Shown: positions 10,118 through 18,603 of the stretch, in pieces
Layout of the letters: each line of letters starts with the position of its first letter
Numbering within the stretch: the stretch's first letter is position 1
From: an uncultured Sterolibacterium sp.
Lineage (GTDB): Bacteria > Pseudomonadota > Gammaproteobacteria > Burkholderiales > Rhodocyclaceae
Reading direction: 5' to 3'
Length of the DNA stretch: 49,799 nt
NCBI GenBank assembly: GCA_903930535.1
Contig: CAIYYX010000004.1
Location: forward strand, 1 to 49,799
Position numbers and translations under genes: made by a program
The notes under the pieces: generated by a model
The model's input: only the letters and a program-made list of their open reading frames with translations
What the model was told of the DNA's origin: nothing
The model's database searches: none

Positions 10118-10660
10118 TTACATCTGGCCGTAGATGATGCCCAGCAAGGCACCTGCGGCAATCAGCCAAAGCGGATTCAACTGGGTGCGCAGCACGAGTG
10201 CTGCCGTCAGCAGGGTCAGTAGAGCGCCTTCCCAAGTCTTGTCGGCCGCTCTGGCGATTGCCCAGGCTGCTGACAGCATCAAGCCAACGGAGAGGGGGGA
10301 CAGGCCGGCCTTGAGCAAACGGCCGAAGCCTCCCAGGCTTTTTCTCGCGCTGATGCGCAGGGCGATCACGGTAAGCACCGCCGGCGGCAGGACGATGGCG
10401 ACGGTTGCAGCAATGGCGCCTATCAGTCCTGCGGCCTGCAAGCCGATCAGCGCCACGAAAAGAACGTTGGGCCCTGGTGCCACTTGGGCGATGGTATAGG
10501 CCGCGATGAAGTTTTCGTCAGTCAGCCAGTGGTTGGCGTCGACCACGAAACGCTGCATGTCAGGCGCCAGGACGAGTATGCCGCCGCCGACGGTCATCAG
10601 GGACAGCATGGCGAAATGGACAAATATTGCCCAGGATATCGATCCTTGGTCCGTGCTCAT
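10118..10660 (-). CDS. ChrA-type transporter, second half-size subunit
   Basis: The 180-residue protein has about five or six hydrophobic segments. The ATG at 10660 overlaps the TGA of the upstream half-gene as ATGA, which fixes the start. The ChrA domain is recognised from FAMLSLMTVGGG and FIAAYTIAQVAPGPNVLF. Short-chain ChrA proteins work as pairs whose halves are usually of opposite topology, and some export chromate. Many single-domain family members have no tested substrate, so chromate is not certain. It converges on the UbiD gene with a 5-base gap. Confidence 0.88.
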   Translation of the reverse strand: MSTDQGSISWAIFVHFAMLSLMTVGGGILVLAPDMQRFVVDANHWLTDENFIAAYTIAQVAPGPNVLFVALIGLQAAGLIGAIAATVAIVLPPAVLTVIALRISARKSLGGFGRLLKAGLSPLSVGLMLSAAWAIARAADKTWEGALLTLLTAALVLRTQLNPLWLIAAGALLGIIYGQM

Positions 10661-11205
10661 TTCTTGACCTCTTTCCTGAAGGCAAGAAGTGCCATGGGGG
10701 TGAGGACGAGAAGCACCGTGACCAGAGGCCAGCGCATGATGGCAACCGCGGCAAACATCAATCCGGCAAAAATCATGTTCTTCCCATGGCGGGGCAGGTC
10801 GCTGGCCATTTTCAATGCCGTGGAGGCAACCAGGCCGGCGGCGACTGCCGACATGCCGGCAATTGCCTGTCTGACGGGAGCCAGGTCTCCGAACCTCTGG
10901 TAGGCCAGGCCAAGCAGGATGACGACCACGAAAGGCAGGGCAAACATGCCGCTCAAGGCAGCAATGCTGCCTGCGATTCCTGCACAGCGATAACCTATGA
11001 TCACAGCCACATTGCACAGCGGCGGCCCCGGAAGAATCTGTCCAAAGGCGAACAGTTCCCTGAACTCGGCGCCGCTCACCACTTTCTTCTTCTCGACCAG
11101 AATCCGATAGGTCGAAGGCAGGATGCTGCCAAAGCCCAACAACGATATTTGCGTGAACATCATGAAGATACGATAGGGGCCGAGCAGCTTGATCTCTAGG
11201 GACAT
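10657..11205 (-). CDS. ChrA-type transporter, first half-size subunit
   Basis: This 182-residue membrane protein is the partner of the following half. It has FTQISLLGFGSILPS at the start, then FRELFAFGQILPGPP and NVAVIIGYRCAG, the conserved N-terminal ChrA motif with P-G-P. About five membrane segments are predicted. The two genes overlap by 4 bases. They stand beside a UbiD decarboxylase and a Bug receptor, not with chromate reductase or other resistance genes, which leaves an organic-anion or other oxyanion role open. Confidence 0.88.
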   Translation of the reverse strand: MSLEIKLLGPYRIFMMFTQISLLGFGSILPSTYRILVEKKKVVSGAEFRELFAFGQILPGPPLCNVAVIIGYRCAGIAGSIAALSGMFALPFVVVILLGLAYQRFGDLAPVRQAIAGMSAVAAGLVASTALKMASDLPRHGKNMIFAGLMFAAVAIMRWPLVTVLLVLTPMALLAFRKEVKK

Positions 11206-11302
11206 TTCTTCTTTTCCAGGTAACCGTTGTATTATTTTGATAATTTGGGCGCTGAGCCCTTGCCGTAGTTTACCGCGATATGCGATCTTTTATAGATTCT
11301 GA

Positions 11303-11770
<468 letters not shown>

Positions 11771-11779
11771 GGGCCTGAG

Positions 11780-12253
11780 ATGGAGATATTCATCAGCCTT
11801 CCGGCGCAGACGCTGGAACTCTTCGATGACGGTCTGCTGCTGCGCCGTTATGCCGTGTCGACGGCGAAGAACGGCGCGGGGGAAGAGAACGGCAGCTTCA
11901 AGACGCCGCGTGGGCGCCATCTCATCCGTGCCAAAATCGGTGCCGGCTGCGCGGAAAACACGGTGTTCGTGCGGCGCAGGCCCACAGGCGAGATTTGGAC
12001 GCCGGAGTTTGCCATCCAGCACCCGGGCAGGGACTGGATGCTCACCCGCATTCTCTGGCTCTCAGGATGTGAGCCCGGTTTCAACCGGCTGGGTCATGTG
12101 GACACCATGCGCCGCTATATCTATCTCCACGGTAGTCCGGACAGCGTTGCCATGGGTGAGCCCGGTTCAATCGGCTGTGTGCGCATGAGAAACAGTGACA
12201 TCGTCGAATTGTTCGATCTCGTGCCGGCCTATACCCCTGTGAATATCGGTTAA
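11780..12253 (+). CDS. L,D-transpeptidase (YkuD) family protein
   Basis: The 157-residue protein is a nearly bare YkuD domain with the catalytic signature H117-G-S-P and S130-I-G-C133-V-R-M. The family forms or edits 3-3 cross-links in peptidoglycan or attaches lipoproteins to it. No signal peptide is present: the protein begins MEIFISLPAQTLELF, which is already the first beta strands. Export would need an unrecognised route, or the enzyme acts on cytosolic muropeptides. Position after tadA is conserved in related Betaproteobacteria. Confidence 0.9.
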   Translation: MEIFISLPAQTLELFDDGLLLRRYAVSTAKNGAGEENGSFKTPRGRHLIRAKIGAGCAENTVFVRRRPTGEIWTPEFAIQHPGRDWMLTRILWLSGCEPGFNRLGHVDTMRRYIYLHGSPDSVAMGEPGSIGCVRMRNSDIVELFDLVPAYTPVNIG

Positions 12254-12259
12254 CACCCC

Positions 12260-13054
12260 TCAGGATGAGGCGCGTCCTTCCAGCCTGAAGCGATTTCGGC
12301 TTGCCGCCGCACCGTCTGGCAGATAGGCCCGTTCGTCGAAAATGATTCCGCCCCTTGTATCCTGCAGCAGCACGGTCGATGAGCGCGTCCCATAATTCGG
12401 GGCGCGGACAAAGGCAGCGGAGAGAATACGTTCCCAGTCGAGGCTGATTCCTGTGCGCGGCAGCCTCTCGTCCTCATGGATGCGGTCGTCGCGCAGGAGT
12501 TCGAACAGAGGCCGGTCGGAAGGAAGGGCTTTGATCGCTGCGGCCAGATCGGACTTTCCCTGCGCCACCTTGGGCCAGGGCGTATCGAGGAGATGGTTGC
12601 TGAGGCCAAAGATGCCCGGAGGAAGCCGCATTGCGCCCTTGTTACCCTTCGCGATGCTCACTTCACGGTTGCAGAGATGCCAGAGTCCGTCGTCGAATGT
12701 GCCGCAGATCAGATTGAAACCGTTGTAGGCATCGGTCTTGCCATTGAGGGAAGCGAGATAATCCTCGGCCGGCAGGGTTCCGGCAAGAAAATCCTTGACC
12801 AGGGCGCCGCGCGAGGGTGCATCTGCCCGTTTATGTTCAGGCTCGCGATAATTGGTGAGGGCGGCGAAACGCCCATGCCGCGTGACACCCATCCAGGTTC
12901 CGCCGGCAGTCAGGTCACGGCCAGCGAGGATTTCCGGCGCGTCTTCCCAGAATCGCGCGGCTTCAGTCGGTCTGGCGAAGAACTCGTCGCGATTGGCGGC
13001 GATGACCACCGGATAACGTGGATGAGCGTGCCAGGCAATCAGTATCAGGCACAC
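12260..13054 (-). CDS. NRDE (TANGO2-like) family protein
   Basis: The 264-residue protein starts MCLILIAW, and the family name motif NRDE appears at about residue 21 in VIAANRDEFFARPT. GGTWMGVTRHGRFAALTNYR follows, and GIFGLSNHLLDTPWPKV is the conserved middle motif. The N-terminal Cys2 resembles the nucleophile position of Ntn hydrolases. TANGO2 relatives have been linked to haem trafficking and lipid metabolism; the bacterial function is not established. It is transcribed after ygfZ with an 8-base gap and converges on the transpeptidase gene. Confidence 0.9.
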   Translation of the reverse strand: MCLILIAWHAHPRYPVVIAANRDEFFARPTEAARFWEDAPEILAGRDLTAGGTWMGVTRHGRFAALTNYREPEHKRADAPSRGALVKDFLAGTLPAEDYLASLNGKTDAYNGFNLICGTFDDGLWHLCNREVSIAKGNKGAMRLPPGIFGLSNHLLDTPWPKVAQGKSDLAAAIKALPSDRPLFELLRDDRIHEDERLPRTGISLDWERILSAAFVRAPNYGTRSSTVLLQDTRGGIIFDERAYLPDGAAASRNRFRLEGRASS

Positions 13055-13062
13055 GGCGGAAC

Positions 13063-14079
13063 TCAGGGAAGAGGGTAGGGTAGCGGCAGGAAGCGGAGTA
13101 GAGGACCCATCGGGCTGCCAAGGTGGACCTCGCCGCCTTCGAAGCAGTTCGACTGGACCACGGCCAGCGCTTCATGCCCACCCTGGGGCGAAGGTGCGAC
13201 AAGCACCAGCATGCCGCAGGCCTGGTCGCCTGTCTCCGGGGCGAAAAGCGGGTTGCCAGGCGCAGGCAGACCGTCCTCAATATGGCTGCGCACCATGCGG
13301 CGCTTGACCTTTCCCAGGTACTGTGTGCGGGCGACGATCTCCTGCCCCGGGTAGCAGCCTTTGTTGAAGCTCACTCCGCCTATCAGTTCGAAATTCACCA
13401 TCTGCGGCAGGAATTCCTCCTGGGTTGCTGCCGTCACCAGAGGTATTCCGGCAACGATATCCAGCCAGTGCCAGATGGCGAGCCCGACCGGGCGGGCATG
13501 GGAAGCCAGGTTCTGCCATGCGGCAGGCGCGCCAGCGGACGGGATGGTCAACAAATATCTCTGCTCTCCGAGGCCTATGACCTGGCCTTGTTCGGAGCCG
13601 GTGACAGTCAATGGCGCTGCCGGCGTCATGGCGATTGCCTCCAGGGCTGCCGAAGCATTCGGGCCGGAAAGTCCCAACAGGACTGTGTCATCGCTGACAT
13701 CGGCGAGCTTGACCTTTGCCCGCAGGATGTACATTGAGAGCTTTTTCAGGATGGCCGGCAAAAGATCGGCTGACAGGGCGAGCAGGATGTCATCACCGTC
13801 ATGCCACATCAGGAGACTTGCCAGCAAGCGGCCCTTGACGCTGCAGAAACCGCTGCGGCGGGCGCCGCCGACAGGCAGGCCCTTGACATCGTTGGTCAGC
13901 AGATTGTGCAGGAAGGTCGCGGCCTCTTCGCCGCTCACCCGTATCAAACCCAGGTCGGCCAGGGGCGCGATGACGGTGGCGGACTGCGCGCTGGCAAGTT
14001 CTCCCTTGATGTCGCCGCGATCGAGGAATCCGTCAGGGAAGCCTTGCTGCGCCAGAAAATTTGTCCAGTCCTGTTTCAT
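13063..14079 (-). CDS. ygfZ: YgfZ-type folate-binding Fe-S maintenance protein
   Basis: The 338-residue protein is related to the GcvT fold. The YgfZ signature K-G-C-Y-x-G-Q-E is complete at residues 240-247 with C242. The N-terminal half has LIRVSGEEAATFLHNLLTND, the usual aminomethyltransferase-like start. YgfZ helps assembly or repair of iron-sulfur proteins, including the radical-SAM enzyme MiaB, with tetrahydrofolate bound. It is divergent from mltG across 85 bases; a TATAAT facing ygfZ lies at 14129-14134 without a clear -35. Confidence 0.95.
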   Translation of the reverse strand: MKQDWTNFLAQQGFPDGFLDRGDIKGELASAQSATVIAPLADLGLIRVSGEEAATFLHNLLTNDVKGLPVGGARRSGFCSVKGRLLASLLMWHDGDDILLALSADLLPAILKKLSMYILRAKVKLADVSDDTVLLGLSGPNASAALEAIAMTPAAPLTVTGSEQGQVIGLGEQRYLLTIPSAGAPAAWQNLASHARPVGLAIWHWLDIVAGIPLVTAATQEEFLPQMVNFELIGGVSFNKGCYPGQEIVARTQYLGKVKRRMVRSHIEDGLPAPGNPLFAPETGDQACGMLVLVAPSPQGGHEALAVVQSNCFEGGEVHLGSPMGPLLRFLPLPYPLP

Positions 14080-14164
14080 GCTTGATCTATGGGGTTTGGG
14101 AGAGCGCTAGGGAACTGAAGGTTGCGTTATTATAGCGCCAGCGATTATCTGCCCAGGCTGTCCG

Positions 14165-15154
14165 ATGCGATTCATCAAGCGTTTCTTTTTTCTCCTGCTG
14201 CTGGCAGTCGTCTGCTCTGCCGGCTGGCTAGGCTGGTTCGCAGGCAAACCGCTGGCGCTCTCCGGCATTTCCCTCGAATTCAGTATTCCACCCGGCCTCA
14301 GTCTGCGTGCTGCGTCCCAGCAGATGTCTGCCGCCGGCTTGGGGTTTTCGCCCTGGCAGTTCACCCTGCTGGCGCGCCTGCTTGGAAAATCGGCCGAGAT
14401 CAAGGCCGGCAGCTATGTGGTCGAAAAAGGGATTACCCCCTTGCAACTCCTGGGAAAACTCACCCGCGGCGATGTCACCCAGGCCGAGATCGTCTTCGTC
14501 GAAGGCAAAACTTTCCGTCAATTGCGGACAGTTCTCGATGCCAGCGCCGAGGTTAAGCATGACACGGCAAGACTATCCGATGCCGAGGTTCTCACGCTTC
14601 TTGGCGCCGGCGAGGCCCATCCCGAGGGCTTGTTCTTTCCGGATACCTATCTCTTTTCCAAGAATTCCAGCGATCTGGACATTCTCAGGCGAGCCTATCG
14701 CGCCATGAAGCGTCGACTCGACAGCGAATGGGTGCGGCGCGACCCAGAAGTTCCTTTCGCTACACCTTACGCAGCGCTCATCATGGCCTCCATCGTCGAG
14801 AAGGAGACCGGAAGTGCCGCCGACCGGTCGCAGGTAGCCGCGGTTTTCATCAACCGTTTGCGCCTGGGAATGCTCTTGCAGACCGATCCGACGGTGATTT
14901 ACGGGGTCGGCGACTTGCAGGGCAACCTGCGCAAGAGCCACCTGCTCACGGATACGCCCTACAATACTTACACGAGGGCGGGTCTGCCACCCACACCCAT
15001 CGCCATGCCCGGTTTGGCCTCCCTGCAGGCGGTGCTGCACCCGCCAAAGAGCGACAAGCTCTACTTCGTGGCGCGTGGCGACGGTTCCAGCGAATTCTCC
15101 CGAACCCTGGACGAGCATAACCGCGCCGTGGCGAAATACCTGAGAGGAAGATAA
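14165..15154 (+). CDS. mltG: Endolytic peptidoglycan transglycosylase MltG
   Basis: The 329-residue inner-membrane protein has one N-terminal anchor (about residues 6-26). It cuts nascent glycan strands and ends their growth. LEGLFFPDTY-like sequence occurs as PEGLFFPDTYLF, the catalytic glutamate is E212 in MASIVEKET, and LLQTDPTVIYG and SPYNTY-like TPYNTYTRAGLPPTPI follow. It opens the conserved operon mltG-tmk-holB-pilZ-tatD. Confidence 0.96.
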   Translation: MRFIKRFFFLLLLAVVCSAGWLGWFAGKPLALSGISLEFSIPPGLSLRAASQQMSAAGLGFSPWQFTLLARLLGKSAEIKAGSYVVEKGITPLQLLGKLTRGDVTQAEIVFVEGKTFRQLRTVLDASAEVKHDTARLSDAEVLTLLGAGEAHPEGLFFPDTYLFSKNSSDLDILRRAYRAMKRRLDSEWVRRDPEVPFATPYAALIMASIVEKETGSAADRSQVAAVFINRLRLGMLLQTDPTVIYGVGDLQGNLRKSHLLTDTPYNTYTRAGLPPTPIAMPGLASLQAVLHPPKSDKLYFVARGDGSSEFSRTLDEHNRAVAKYLRGR

Positions 15155-15157
15155 GGC

Positions 15158-15769
15158 GTGCGAGGCAAATTCATCACCCTGGAAGGCATTGATGGCGCAG
15201 GGAAAAGCACTCACCACGGATGGTTGGTCGAGGCCCTGCGCGCTCGAGGCAAGACCGTGGTGGCCACACGCGAGCCCGGCGGCACGCCGCTCGGGGAAAA
15301 ACTGCGGGAACTGCTTTTGACCGAGCCCATGCACCTTGAGACCGAGGCGCTGCTGATGTTCGCTGCCCGCAGAGAACATATCCACAAGGTCATTTTGCCA
15401 GCGCTCATGCGAGGCGATTGGGTCGTCTGCGACCGTTTCAGCGATGCCACATTCGCCTATCAGGGCGGCGGCCGTGGCTTGGCCTTGGGCAAACTGGAAA
15501 TTCTGGAGACTTGGGTGCAGGAGGGCCTGCAGCCGGATCTCACCCTGCTGTTCGACGTCCCTATCGGAGTTGCCCGGGGCCGCTTGGATGCGGCAGGGAA
15601 TGCGCCGGATCGTTTCGAGCGGGAGAAAGCCGAGTTTTTCCAAAGAGTGCGCCAGGCCTACCTCGACAGGGCAGTCCGGGAACCCCAGAGGATAAGCCTG
15701 ATTGACGCTACATTACCTCTGGCGGAAATTTCGAAGTTACTAGGAGACATTGTCTCATCTATCTGTTAA
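15158..15769 (+). CDS. tmk: Thymidylate kinase
   Basis: The 203-residue enzyme phosphorylates dTMP to dTDP. The start is GTG at 15158, 3 bases after mltG. The P-loop is GIDGAGKS at residues 10-17, the dTMP-binding segment is [10 protein letters not shown], the DR(Y/F) motif is in [17 protein letters not shown], and the LID region is [10 protein letters not shown]. The stop TAA shares one base with the holB ATG (TAATG), which implies coupled translation of replication proteins. Confidence 0.96.
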   Translation: MRGKFITLEGIDGAGKSTHHGWLVEALRARGKTVVATREPGGTPLGEKLRELLLTEPMHLETEALLMFAARREHIHKVILPALMRGDWVVCDRFSDATFAYQGGGRGLALGKLEILETWVQEGLQPDLTLLFDVPIGVARGRLDAAGNAPDRFEREKAEFFQRVRQAYLDRAVREPQRISLIDATLPLAEISKLLGDIVSSIC

Positions 15770-16815
15770 TGAATATATTTGACTGGCAGAAACCTTTGTG
15801 GGATCAGCTTCTGGATCATCCAGAGAAGCTTCCCCATGCCATGCTTTTTGCCGGCCCGGAGGGCGTGGGCAAATTTGCCTTTGCCCAGGCTCTGGCGGCA
15901 AGTCTGCTCTGCGAGCAGAAAGCCGAGGGAAATATGCCCTGCGGTCGATGCAGTTCCTGTACTTGGCTGACCTCCGGCAATCACCCGGACTTTCGCCTGA
16001 TTCGGCCGGAGGAAGGTGAGGAGACCGGAAGCGGCGAAGAAGAGACGCCCCAGCCCGCGGTGGCGACGCGCAAATCCGGGCAAGGGCATATCCGCGTCGA
16101 TCAGATTCGCACCCTGGAAGATTTCGTATTCGTCGGCAGCCATCGCCACGGCAGCCGGATTGCGCTGGTCGAACCTGCCGAGATGATGAATCCTTCTGCT
16201 GCCAACGCACTTCTTAAAATACTTGAAGAACCACCTGCAGGTGTTTATTTTATATTAGTATCATCTAACTGGCGCCGCCTCTTGCCAACGGTACTGAGCC
16301 GCTGCCGCAGCATCATCTTCAGTCGTCCGGATCCTCTCCTGGCTGAGCGCTGGCTGGCCGGGCAAGGCGTCAAATCGGCAGCGGAATTGCTGTGTTTGGC
16401 CGGTGGCGCACCGCTCATCGCCGCCGACTGGGCGGAACAAGGCAGACTGGACTTCTACCGCAATGCCGTAGAGGTACTCGCGGAGAAGTCGCCGGATCCT
16501 GTGGCCATGGCGGCGAAATGGTCCGCCCTGATTAAGGGCGAACAAGGTTTGACGCTATCGCAACTCGTTGAAACAGTGCAGAAATGGGTATTTGACCTGG
16601 CCATGATGAAACTTGCCGGTCGCTGCCGTTACCATCAGTCATGGCTGGGAAAGTTGGAAGGTTTGGCGGCAAAGGCTTCCAGTGCCGGACTACTGTCCTG
16701 CTACAATGACCTTCTGCGTATCAGGGCGGTAGTGAGACATCCACTCAACACCCAGTTGTTTCTCGAGGACATGGCCGCACGCTATCTGCGGGCATTAGCG
16801 ACGGGCAGAACATGA
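15769..16815 (+). CDS. holB: DNA polymerase III delta-prime subunit
   Basis: The 348-residue clamp-loader subunit contains a modified Walker A, GPEGVGKF at residues 29-36, and the four-cysteine zinc module C48, C58, C61 and C64. An acidic insert (GEETGSGEEE) precedes the VDQIRTL motif. ALLKILEEPP and LPTVLSRCRS, the arginine-finger motif, are intact. In the family this subunit binds no ATP itself but completes the delta/gamma ring that loads the beta clamp. The stop overlaps the pilZ ATG by 4 bases. Confidence 0.95.
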   Translation: MNIFDWQKPLWDQLLDHPEKLPHAMLFAGPEGVGKFAFAQALAASLLCEQKAEGNMPCGRCSSCTWLTSGNHPDFRLIRPEEGEETGSGEEETPQPAVATRKSGQGHIRVDQIRTLEDFVFVGSHRHGSRIALVEPAEMMNPSAANALLKILEEPPAGVYFILVSSNWRRLLPTVLSRCRSIIFSRPDPLLAERWLAGQGVKSAAELLCLAGGAPLIAADWAEQGRLDFYRNAVEVLAEKSPDPVAMAAKWSALIKGEQGLTLSQLVETVQKWVFDLAMMKLAGRCRYHQSWLGKLEGLAAKASSAGLLSCYNDLLRIRAVVRHPLNTQLFLEDMAARYLRALATGRT

Positions 16816-17183
16816 GCGATCAGGTGACATCCACCCCCAGCACGGCAAGGCCGAGCGTGCTTTCCCTGAACATCAATACCAAGTCAGCGTTGTTTTCGGC
16901 TTACATGCCCTTCCTTAAACGCGGTGGCTTATTCCTGCCTACAACCCGACCCTATGCGCTGGGGGACGAGATATTCATGCTTCTGACCCTGATGGACGAA
17001 CCCGCACGCCTGCCGATCGCTGGCACCGTGGTCTGGGTGACACCTGCGGGCGCCCAAGGCAGCAAGAGCCAGGGTATCGGGATACAGTTTAGTGACGATG
17101 AAAGCGGCCAGGCAGCGCGGCGCAAAATCGAGGCACTCCTGGGCTCAAGCCTGGGCTCCAGTCGCCAGACACACACCATTTGA
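16812..17183 (+). CDS. pilZ: PilZ domain protein
   Basis: The 123-residue protein is a single PilZ domain of the type needed for type IV pilus biogenesis. Recognisable parts are YMPFLKRGGLFLPTTR, EIFMLLTLMDEP, GTVVWVTPAGAQG and GIGIQFSDDE. The c-di-GMP signature RxxxR and (D/N)xSxxG is not seen intact at the N-terminus, as in PilZ proper of Pseudomonas, which does not bind c-di-GMP. Location between holB and tatD is conserved. Confidence 0.93.
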   Translation: MSDQVTSTPSTARPSVLSLNINTKSALFSAYMPFLKRGGLFLPTTRPYALGDEIFMLLTLMDEPARLPIAGTVVWVTPAGAQGSKSQGIGIQFSDDESGQAARRKIEALLGSSLGSSRQTHTI

Positions 17184-17189
17184 CGTTCC

Positions 17190-17963
17190 ATGCTGGTCGA
17201 TTCACATTGCCATCTCGATTTTCCTGAACTCGCCGGCAATATCGATAGCCTCCTCGATGCCATGAAAACGGCGGGCGTGAGCCATGCGCTCTGCGCCTGC
17301 GTCACACTGGAGCGCTTTCCGGCTATGCTCTCCCTGGTTGAAGCCCATACCAACCTGTATGCCGGGGTGGGCGTCCATCCTGACGAGCAGGGTGGCGCAG
17401 AGCCGGATATTGCCACCCTGGTCCAACTTGCCCGCCATCCCAAAGTGGTTGCCATCGGCGAAACAGGTCTCGACTACTTCCGGCTTGAAGGCGATCTGGA
17501 ATGGCAGCGTCAACGTTTTCGCACCCATATCCGCGCCGCCAATGAGGCACATAAACCTCTGATTATTCATACAAGAGAGGCGGCTGACGACACGCTGCGG
17601 CTGATGCGGGAGGAGTCCGCCGAGACGAGCGGCGGGGTCATGCACTGCTTCACGGAGACTCTGGAGGTGGCTTACGCCGCCATGGACATGGGTTTCTATA
17701 TTTCCTTTTCCGGCATCGTCACCTTCAAGAGTGCATTGGTGCTGAAGGAGGTGGCCAGAGCGATTCCGCTGGAGCGGATATTGATAGAAACCGACTCCCC
17801 CTATCTTGCTCCTGTTCCCCAGCGCGGCAAGATCAATGAACCAGCCTATGTGGTTCATGTCGCAGAGGAAATAGCCAAATTGCGGGATATTTCCCGACAA
17901 GAGGTCGCAGAGGCCACGACCGCGAATTTCTTCCGCCTGTTCAAGGCTGCACAGCCGGCATGA
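17190..17963 (+). CDS. TatD-family metal-dependent hydrolase
   Basis: The 257-residue TIM-barrel protein resembles E. coli YcfH/TatD. Metal ligands are H6 and H8 in DSHCHLDF, the glutamate in GETGLDYF, histidines in LIIHTREA and GVMHCFTE, and the aspartate in LIETDSPYLAP. Characterised members are 3'-5' DNA/RNA exonucleases or D-aminoacyl-tRNA deacylases. It lies 6 bases after pilZ and overlaps the ankyrin gene by 4 bases. Confidence 0.95.
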   Translation: MLVDSHCHLDFPELAGNIDSLLDAMKTAGVSHALCACVTLERFPAMLSLVEAHTNLYAGVGVHPDEQGGAEPDIATLVQLARHPKVVAIGETGLDYFRLEGDLEWQRQRFRTHIRAANEAHKPLIIHTREAADDTLRLMREESAETSGGVMHCFTETLEVAYAAMDMGFYISFSGIVTFKSALVLKEVARAIPLERILIETDSPYLAPVPQRGKINEPAYVVHVAEEIAKLRDISRQEVAEATTANFFRLFKAAQPA

Positions 17964-18598
17964 GACTTTTTCGGCGTCTCGCTTTACTCTGCGCTTTGCT
18001 GATCCCGGGAGCGGCTTGCGCCGGCATCTACGATGATATGCAGAAAGCGATCAACGAGAACGACAACGATACAGTGATCCAGTTGATAAGAAGAGGCATG
18101 GATGTCGATACCGTAGATCAGGCGGGGAATACCCTGCTGATGATCGCTTCCCGAAATGGAAATGGAAATACCGTAGAATTCTTATTAAGAAACAGAGCCA
18201 ATTTACTGAAAATTAACAAATATGGCGATTCAGCGCTGATGCTTGCAGCCCTCAAAGGGCATCTTCAGATCGCTACTTTGCTGGTCGCAGCCGGAGCCGA
18301 AGTCAACCCTGATGAGGGCTGGACAGCGCTGATTTATGCCGCTTTTGAGGGCCATACCGAAGTGGTTCGATTCCTTCTGGAAAAGGGCGCAGATGTCGAT
18401 GCCCAATCGCCAGTGGGCATCACGGCCTTGATGGTCGCCTCCCGCAACGGACATCTCGAAACAGTCAAGCTGCTGCTGAATGAAGAGGCCGATTACGAAA
18501 TGACCAATCAGGATGACGACACGGCCCTGGATCTGGCGATTGCCGCGGGAAAAGAAGAAGTGGCTAATGTTTTGCGCAAGGCCGGCGCGAGCGAGTGA
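17960..18598 (+). CDS. Exported ankyrin-repeat protein
   Basis: The 212-residue protein has a Sec signal (residues 1-21, ending GAACA). About five ankyrin repeats follow, with repeat starts such as GNTLLMIASRNGN, GDSALMLAALKGH, GWTALIYAAFEGH, GITALMVASRNGH and DTALDLAIAAGK. Such a solenoid mediates protein contacts in the periplasm; no enzymatic domain is present. Its place at the end of the mltG-tatD operon recurs in Betaproteobacteria. The binding partner is unknown. Confidence 0.92.
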   Translation: MRLFRRLALLCALLIPGAACAGIYDDMQKAINENDNDTVIQLIRRGMDVDTVDQAGNTLLMIASRNGNGNTVEFLLRNRANLLKINKYGDSALMLAALKGHLQIATLLVAAGAEVNPDEGWTALIYAAFEGHTEVVRFLLEKGADVDAQSPVGITALMVASRNGHLETVKLLLNEEADYEMTNQDDDTALDLAIAAGKEEVANVLRKAGASE

Positions 18599-18603
18599 TC
18601 GTT

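Noticed and set aside
10118..11017. A 299-residue reading of the second ChrA half
   Set aside because: The first 119 residues lie in another frame of the first ChrA half; the ATGA overlap at 10657-10660 gives the natural start.
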